From positions 1 to 46,406 of the forward strand of contig JAJQHY010000029.1 of the NCBI GenBank assembly GCA_021199495.1: a stretch of DNA of 46,406 nt, given 5' to 3'. The stretch comes from Lachnospiraceae bacterium. Its GTDB lineage: Bacteria; Bacillota; Clostridia; Lachnospirales; Lachnospiraceae. The translations under genes were made by a program, and so were the position numbers. Under the pieces are notes generated by a model. That model did no database searches. It was not told the DNA's origin and was given only the letters and a program-made list of their open reading frames with translations. This document shows, piece by piece, positions 42,504 through 46,406 of the stretch (positions are counted from its first letter, which is position 1; each line of letters starts with the position of its first letter).

Positions 42504-42860
42504 ATGGTCAAACGCGGAGAAATTTATTACTACGACAACGGAGCCATCGATGATGGCAATATCCAGAGCGGGGCTCGTCCCGTGGTTATCATGAGCAATG
42601 ATAAGGCCAATGCCTTTTCACCGATTATCACGGTGGTGCCACTGACAGCAAAGTTCTGGAAGAAGCGAAACCTGCCCACCCATGTGCCCATCTACCGAAA
42701 CAGAGACAACGGGCTGAGCAGAAACAGTCTTGCACTCGCGGAGCAGGTCACTTCAATCAACAAGTCCGACCTTGGCGACTACAAGGGCTGCGTGGACGAA
42801 GATACATTGCTGGCAATCGGCCATGCCCTGGACATCCAGCTGGGGCTTGCTGAAAACTAA
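42504..42860 (+). CDS. PemK/MazF-family toxin-like endoribonuclease
   Basis: A 118-residue protein. MVKRGEIYYYDNG, SGARPVVIMSNDKAN and IITVVPLTAKFWKKR follow the PemK/MazF fold, with conserved Arg and the Ser/Thr-rich end of strand SNDKAN near the active site. Members cut single-stranded RNA at short sequences. A GGAG-type ribosome binding site precedes the ATG. No cognate antitoxin of the MazE or PemI type is visible next to it; solitary PemK-like genes are common in Clostridia mobile elements. It may stabilise the prophage or act against other phages. Confidence 0.85.
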   Translation: MVKRGEIYYYDNGAIDDGNIQSGARPVVIMSNDKANAFSPIITVVPLTAKFWKKRNLPTHVPIYRNRDNGLSRNSLALAEQVTSINKSDLGDYKGCVDEDTLLAIGHALDIQLGLAEN

Positions 42861-43045
42861 GCACTCATGTGGCACTGATGCCTGATCACCATTGGTGCTG
42901 CTTGTCCGGGGTAAGACATTAAACTGCCCCTCCAGAGCGGGAGCGCCTTTGGCCGAGGCACACTTGTAGCTCTTGTGACGGAGACACATATACCCAGTCA
43001 GTTTTGACAAGTGAGCTGACCAGAACCAATACGGAGGTACTCCAG

Positions 43046-43171
43046 ATGGTGATGGTCAAATCTGAATTAAATATCGACTACTTTGCCGGATTGCCTCCGA
43101 TGCCAAACGGAGGTAAATCACATGGCAAAGAAAGTCAAAGAAGTACGCGCATACACTGGCATTCCCTTTAA
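43046..43171 (+). CDS. Small ORF overlapping the sigma-like gene
   Basis: A 41-residue frame, MVMVKSELNIDYFAGLPPMP..., after CGGAGGTACTCCAG. It overlaps the next start by 50 bases, in another frame. Possibly a leader peptide or a small phage protein that couples translation. No recognised domain. The segment 42861-43045 upstream holds no other gene I can support. Confidence 0.45.
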   Translation: MVMVKSELNIDYFAGLPPMPNGGKSHGKESQRSTRIHWHSL

Positions 43172-43781
43172 AGCAGAGGAGTATCCTGCACCGATGATTG
43201 TAGATGATGAGTTCATCTCGCTGAATAATGTATCCAGCGCTGATGTCCGGGTCTGGAATATGGCCGGAATCTGCTTTAAGGTTGTGTTCTATCCTGTCAA
43301 AGAAAACAAACTGAAGATTGCGATGCAAGAGTACTACCACCAGTTGAACGAGCTGCTGGATGAGAAACTGGGGCCAAACCGCAGCTCACGCTGCCTTATC
43401 CCGCAGGAGGACGGCACCTACCAAGTTTGCCCCAAGAAGCGTGGGGATAACCGTTGCGCCTGCAAAGATTGTCCTGACCGGGGAAAGCTTGAGCGTGAGG
43501 ACAAAGCACCTACGTCCTATGAGTCGCTCGTTGATGAGTTCGGTCAGGAGGTGGCTCCGACTGTGCCGTCTGCCGAGGACGTGGCTCTGGAAGGTATGCT
43601 GTTGCAGGACCTTCTCCAGGAGCTGCACAAAATCAATCCGGTGGCCGAGCAGATTGTCACCCTGCTTTACAGCGGGGAGAAGAAAGCTGAAATCTTCAAA
43701 AAGCTCGGCATCAAAAAGAGCAGAGGATATGAGGCAATCGGACAAGCCGAGGATTTGGTGAAGAAGATTCTCTTCGAATAA
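43122..43781 (+). CDS. Sigma-70 region 4-like phage regulator
   Basis: A 219-residue protein from MAKKVKEVRAYTG after ACGGAGGTAAATCAC. The N-terminal half is unassigned and contains a Cys cluster (CPKKRGDNRCACKDCPDRG, ~104-122). The C-terminus (residues ~165-219) is a sigma region 4-like helix-turn-helix, LLQELHKINPVAEQIVTLLY then KLGIKKSRGYEAIGQAEDL. Genes of this type in Clostridia elements are labelled RNA polymerase subunit sigma. It likely controls phage promoters. Confidence 0.75.
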   Translation: MAKKVKEVRAYTGIPFKAEEYPAPMIVDDEFISLNNVSSADVRVWNMAGICFKVVFYPVKENKLKIAMQEYYHQLNELLDEKLGPNRSSRCLIPQEDGTYQVCPKKRGDNRCACKDCPDRGKLEREDKAPTSYESLVDEFGQEVAPTVPSAEDVALEGMLLQDLLQELHKINPVAEQIVTLLYSGEKKAEIFKKLGIKKSRGYEAIGQAEDLVKKILFE

Positions 43782-43787
43782 TAAAAA

Positions 43788-43823
43788 GGCCCTCTGGGGG
43801 AGTAATATCCTCCGGAGGGCTTT
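43788..43823. terminator. Bidirectional terminator
   Basis: Stem GGCCCTC...GAGGGC with inner GGGGGA/TCCTCC pairing, A run before and TTT after. It separates the sigma-like gene from the convergent SymE-like gene. Confidence 0.85.
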
Positions 43824-43828
43824 GCCTG

Positions 43829-44017
43829 TCAATCAACTACAACCTCATTCGCCTTGGTGATGATAAGACGGCCCTCCTGGCACTCAACATTTATCTGCTC
43901 GCCAATATCAAAGTCCAGCGCCTCCAGCCATTTCCCTTGCATGTGAATCACGGGGACGCTGGGCCTATTATATCCACCATTACCATAATATACAGTCAAT
44001 GTTCTGTTTTCCTTCAT
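43829..44017 (-). CDS. SymE-like small protein
   Basis: A 62-residue protein. VPVIHMQGKWLEALDFDIGE and EGRLIITKANEVV fit the SymE family, small AbrB-fold-derived proteins; E. coli SymE is an SOS-induced RNA- or DNA-binding type I toxin repressed by antisense RNA. Its ATG overlaps the stop of the HTH/zinc-finger gene (ATGA), so here it is translated with a regulator. No antisense RNA promoter could be confirmed. It may be a stress toxin or simply a nucleoid-binding protein. Confidence 0.75.
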   Translation of the reverse strand: MKENRTLTVYYGNGGYNRPSVPVIHMQGKWLEALDFDIGEQINVECQEGRLIITKANEVVVD

Positions 44018-44427
44018 GTATCTCCTTCTTTCTTTGAACCGACCACATCTGATTTCCCAAATCGGTCATTAATATAGCACTCATGTGAGCAATACTTCCG
44101 ATGGTCATTTCCATAGGCAGTAAAGGTCTTGTGGCAATATGCGCATGTGAAATCATAGAACGAGTACGGTTTCTTTTTTACTAGCTCCGGGTGAGCGTTC
44201 CACCATTTCGTGCGGCACTGGTCGCTACAGAACAATCTCTTTCTTTTTCCCGGGGTCTGCACAATCGCAACGCCACACTCTTTGCAGAGAGGGCTTATGG
44301 TAATTTTATTCCTCCGGCAGTAGGACTTTACAGTCTCCATGGACACGCCTAAACTCTCAGCTATCTTCCTATAGCTGCTTCCATTTCTGCGCATCGTCGT
44401 TACTTCTTCACGTTCTTCTATGGTCAT
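44014..44427 (-). CDS. HTH plus zinc-finger protein, right-end copy
   Basis: A 137-residue paralogue of the left-end protein. HTH: SYRKIAESLGVSMETVKSYC. Finger 1: CKECGVAIVQ ... FCSDQCRTKWWNAH. Finger 2: CAYCHKTFTAYG ... HRKYCSHECYINDRF. Start at 44427 after GGAGGTGACTTTT. It has the same gene-end position as its paralogue but heads a SymE-like gene rather than recombinases. Its leader shares 19 identical bases with the recombinase leader at the other end. Probably a DNA-binding regulator, perhaps recognising prophage ends. Confidence 0.8.
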   Translation of the reverse strand: MTIEEREEVTTMRRNGSSYRKIAESLGVSMETVKSYCRRNKITISPLCKECGVAIVQTPGKRKRLFCSDQCRTKWWNAHPELVKKKPYSFYDFTCAYCHKTFTAYGNDHRKYCSHECYINDRFGKSDVVGSKKEGDT

Positions 44428-44446
44428 AAAAGTCACCTCCATGTTC

Positions 44447-44465
44447 CACATATTCGCTCTGAAAC
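44447..44465 (-). promoter_or_regulatory. 19-base leader sequence shared with the left recombinase gene
   Basis: GTTTCAGAGCGAATATGTG on minus, identical to 10243-10261. See the left copy. Between here and 44716 I see no gene I can support. Confidence 0.6.
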
Positions 44466-44716
44466 AGAGAAATATCAACGACCAGGATGGACAAATATGA
44501 CTTCGAAATATTGTGAATCCTAAACGAATCTGCAATGGGTGCACGCCCCAAAAAGCTCAATGTATCATTAAAATGTGGTGTCACGTTGCAAATTACACAC
44601 AATGGAAAAACTGCTGTAAGGCGTTCAATTATCGGGTTCTTTCCTATTAAAAAGGCGTTTTACAGCCCGTTTTGTCCGCATTCTCGCCAATGGGCCATTG
44701 AATTCATGGGGCTAGA

Positions 44717-44876
44717 ACAATTTAATGATTGACCGAGCACGTTTGGACGTTATCGTTAAATGGTGGTCTTTACACAGACAATTTAATGATTGACCGAGCA
44801 CGTTTGGACGTTGCTTCCGGACGTTGGTTATTAAACAGATACTACATAAACGAATGACCATGCACGTTTGGACGTT
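44717..44876. repeat. Three direct repeats at the right end
   Basis: R1 44717-44751 and R2 44778-44812 are identical over 35 bases (starting ACAATTTAATGATTGACC); R3 44848-44876 keeps GCACGTTTGGACGTT and partial upstream match. Spacing is 61 and 64 bases, about six helical turns. R3 abuts the attachment core. They may be recombinase or directionality-factor binding sites. Confidence 0.8.
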
Positions 44877-44879
44877 CAT
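44874..44879. other. Right attachment core
   Basis: GTTCAT, shared with 6873-6878. To the right the sequence is comM (GGCGCAGACCAGCAT, reading LVCAM on minus); to the left it is phage. Confidence 0.8.
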
Positions 44880-45021
44880 GGCGCAGACCAGCATAAACTG
44901 GCTGGGGTAGACCACCGTCCCCGCCACCCGGGAGATTTGCACCTTTCCGTCCTCCAGGGGCTGGCGGAGCACCTCCAGGGCGTCCCGGCTGAACTCCGGC
45001 AGCTCGTCCAGAAAGAGGACA
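44880..45021 (-). pseudogene. comM: comM/yifB internal fragment
   Basis: About 48 codons: [50 protein letters not shown], including the Walker B/DE motif FLDELPEF. It continues into the 3' fragment at 6396-6878 once the prophage is removed. Upstream of GVLFLDEL the family expects LSLAH and about 250 more residues with the Walker A motif; instead the sequence becomes unrelated at about 45022. The gene is therefore broken a second time. Confidence 0.88.
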
Positions 45022-45224
45022 CCCCACAGACGTCGTGGTAAATACAATTTCGCTATTCATATTGGCCATTGTAATAGCGCATCACATGGGGTATCCCCGG
45101 TGTCGCACGCTCCGCACCCCGGTAATCCCCCCATTTATCCCCTTTCACCCCGTTCCTTTAAGTAGCGCACTTAGAGAGCGGCGCTCTAGTTGCTCCCTTT
45201 AAGAACGGCATATGCTGAATCTAA
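45022..45224. other. Non-coding junction segment
   Basis: Unrelated to comM. Contains an inverted repeat CGCTATT / AATAGCG (near 45056-45084) and GC-rich stretches with GGGGTATCCCC. No gene or RNA is recognised. It probably includes the end of another inserted or rearranged segment. Confidence 0.5.
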
Positions 45225-46274
45225 TTATGGATTTAGAGTAATTGTTTCACTGACATAGTTGTCGACTGCCCAGTCATCGTTGTCATATATATTGAGTTCG
45301 AATTCGATTTCATCAACCTCTGTAATTCCGTTGTCTTCTAAGTCTTCACTATACCAGTACATAGAGCTAAATGCACACGTCCCGGCTGCGACAGTATCTG
45401 CATAGTAGGGATCAACCATGTAGCCGTTTACAGAAGCATTATCCACGCTGTACATGACTTTAGAATCTGTTTTATTCACCAAGTACAGATTGACAGCATA
45501 TCCCCAAACATCATTGTATTCACATCCAGTCACAATCACGGTCACATACTCATTGTCAACAAGAACGATGTCTGTATCCAGATTCTCTCGCTCGAAGGTA
45601 GTGGCATTTTCCTCACCATATGGATAAACGTGAACCGTCACATTTGCTACGTCATCCGCTGTCCAATCATCGTTATCATATACGCTGAATGTCAGTTCAA
45701 TATCCGTAAACACTGTAATTCCGTTTTCTTCGAGCGTATCCGAATTATAAAAACTAATCTCTTCATTGGATTTTTTCCCCGCTGTTACTTCAGATGCAAA
45801 GTAGGGGTCACACTTGACTCCATTGATAGAAGCATCATCAACAGAGAACATATAGGTCTTATCAGAAGATTTATTTTCCAAGAGGGCAGTGAGTGTGTAT
45901 CCCCATATGTTGTCAGCATCTATCCCGGTGATTGTGATGGCACATTCTTCATTATCAACCACCACTAGTTCTTCAAAACTGGTCTCAGTCTCTTGGGTAT
46001 CACTCTCAATGGATTCGTCCTCTTCGGTCTCAATTCCTTCGGTCTCTGTATCTAGGGTCTCGGTCTCATCATCTGTGACATCTTCGATCAGAGCTTCATC
46101 ATCATTGTCATCGGTGTTTTCAACAACGGTTTCATCTTCGTCACTATTGCTTTCCTCTACCACTGTGCTGCTGGATTCCCCCTCAGTATTGGAAGTGGTA
46201 GTATTACCATCTCCACAAGCAGCAAGGCTCATCAGTAATAAGGACGAAAGAAACAGTGCCATTACTTTTTTCAT
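45225..46274 (-). CDS. Lipoprotein with acidic linker and two repeated beta domains
   Basis: A 349-residue predicted lipoprotein. Signal peptide MKKVMALFLSSLLLMSLAAC gives lipobox Cys20; AAAGGAGAAATTAAA precedes the ATG. Residues ~25-100 are Asp, Glu, Ser and Thr repeats. Two ~115-residue domains follow, each starting V(V/L)VDNE and containing IWGY/VWGY, SVD(D/N)AS(I/V)NG, DPY(F/Y)A and (S/N)(V/I)YDNDDW. The WGY...NKT...DPYYA pattern is common in Clostridia cell-surface proteins of unknown function. AT-rich relative to the left host flank. It probably sits on the outer face of the membrane. Confidence 0.85.
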   Translation of the reverse strand: MKKVMALFLSSLLLMSLAACGDGNTTTSNTEGESSSTVVEESNSDEDETVVENTDDNDDEALIEDVTDDETETLDTETEGIETEEDESIESDTQETETSFEELVVVDNEECAITITGIDADNIWGYTLTALLENKSSDKTYMFSVDDASINGVKCDPYFASEVTAGKKSNEEISFYNSDTLEENGITVFTDIELTFSVYDNDDWTADDVANVTVHVYPYGEENATTFERENLDTDIVLVDNEYVTVIVTGCEYNDVWGYAVNLYLVNKTDSKVMYSVDNASVNGYMVDPYYADTVAAGTCAFSSMYWYSEDLEDNGITEVDEIEFELNIYDNDDWAVDNYVSETITLNP

Positions 46275-46359
46275 TTTAATTTCTCCTTTCATCGATTATT
46301 CGTCGAGTACAAAGTGTTATAGCCGCCCCAATTTGACCGAAAAACGCCGGTCTAAACTG

Positions 46360-46404
46360 TCCGACAGCCGAGGTAATTTGTCCTGGCTGCCGGGCTTTTT
46401 TGTC
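46360..46404 (+). terminator. Terminator-like hairpin
   Basis: Stem CAGCCGAGG / CCTGGCTG with TTTTTT after GCCGGGC. A smaller stem, GACCG...CGGTC, lies just before it. No plus-strand gene ends here, so it may belong to a gene outside the window or to a mobile element end. The lipoprotein promoter should lie in 46280-46406 but no convincing hexamers were found. Confidence 0.4.
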
Positions 46405-46406
46405 CC

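Larger units (their letters stand above)
6873..44879. mobile_element. Defective prophage integrated in comM
   Basis: The limits are the two copies of the 6-bp core GTTCAT (6873-6878 and 44874-44879) at the points where comM coding sequence stops and restarts. Joining the outer flanks restores the comM frame ...CAMN-PCKCGW. The element carries serine recombinases, lysis, tail and replication genes, but no terminase, portal, protease or major capsid gene. Cargo includes three glycosyltransferases, a type I restriction-modification operon, a PemK/MazF-type toxin and a SymE-like protein. Its GC content is clearly lower than the left host flank, and the glycosyltransferase and restriction modules are the most AT-rich. 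Confidence 0.9.

Noticed and set aside
44535-44732. 65-codon plus-strand frame between the right zinc-finger gene and the end repeats
   Set aside because: No ribosome binding site, no family resemblance, and its end runs into the direct repeats.
1-46406. tRNA or rRNA genes, including a tRNA attachment site
   Set aside because: No cloverleaf or rRNA-like stretch was recognised; the insertion site is within a protein gene.

Overview
The window comes from a high-GC Firmicute of the gut Clostridia type (Oscillospiraceae-like). This is inferred from the GC-rich host genes, typical Clostridia lipoproteins with long acidic linkers, and strong AGGAGG-type ribosome binding sites. I cannot name the species. 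Host DNA at the left (1-6878) carries a DEAD-box helicase (start outside the window), lspA and an RluA-type pseudouridine synthase in one overlapping operon. A convergent polar amino-acid ABC transporter operon follows (binding protein, permease, ATPase), and then the 3' part of a comM/yifB-type AAA+ gene.

A prophage of about 38 kb (6873-44879) splits comM exactly after the codons for Cys-Ala-Met-Asn. The two gene halves face each other across a shared 6-bp core, GTTCAT. From left to right it holds: two overlapping large serine recombinases with a SHOCT-type protein and a HTH/zinc-finger protein; a plus-strand, AT-rich island of three glycosyltransferases; a minus-strand lysis and tail module (amidase, holin, SGNH hydrolase, receptor-binding-like protein, BppU, Tal, Dit, tape measure, frameshifted chaperone, major tail, neck proteins); a chimeric primase/head-closure gene; a divergent control region; a plus-strand replication set (DUF2800, DUF2815, family A DNA polymerase); a minus-strand type I restriction-modification operon led by a transposase-like gene; and a right-end set with a PemK/MazF-type toxin, a sigma-like protein, a SymE-like protein and a second HTH/zinc-finger protein.

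Three things stand out. First, each of the three glycosyltransferase genes contains a run of 7-8 G. One is in frame and two are frameshifted here, and a change in tract length would restore each, which is the signature of slipped-strand phase variation. Second, terminase, portal, protease and capsid genes are all missing. One in-frame ORF joins the N-terminus of a VirE-type primase to the C-terminus of a head-closure protein, marking the deletion, while the tail and lysis genes are intact; this is either a recently crippled prophage or a candidate siphovirus-type tailocin. Third, the restriction-modification operon begins with an ISL3-like transposase that appears to have lost catalytic acidic residues and is translationally coupled to hsdM, suggesting a domesticated DNA-binding partner.

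The right flank is also rearranged. Only about 48 codons of the comM 5' part remain before the sequence changes to AT-rich DNA carrying a two-repeat lipoprotein, so the chromosome right of the prophage is not the simple continuation of comM.
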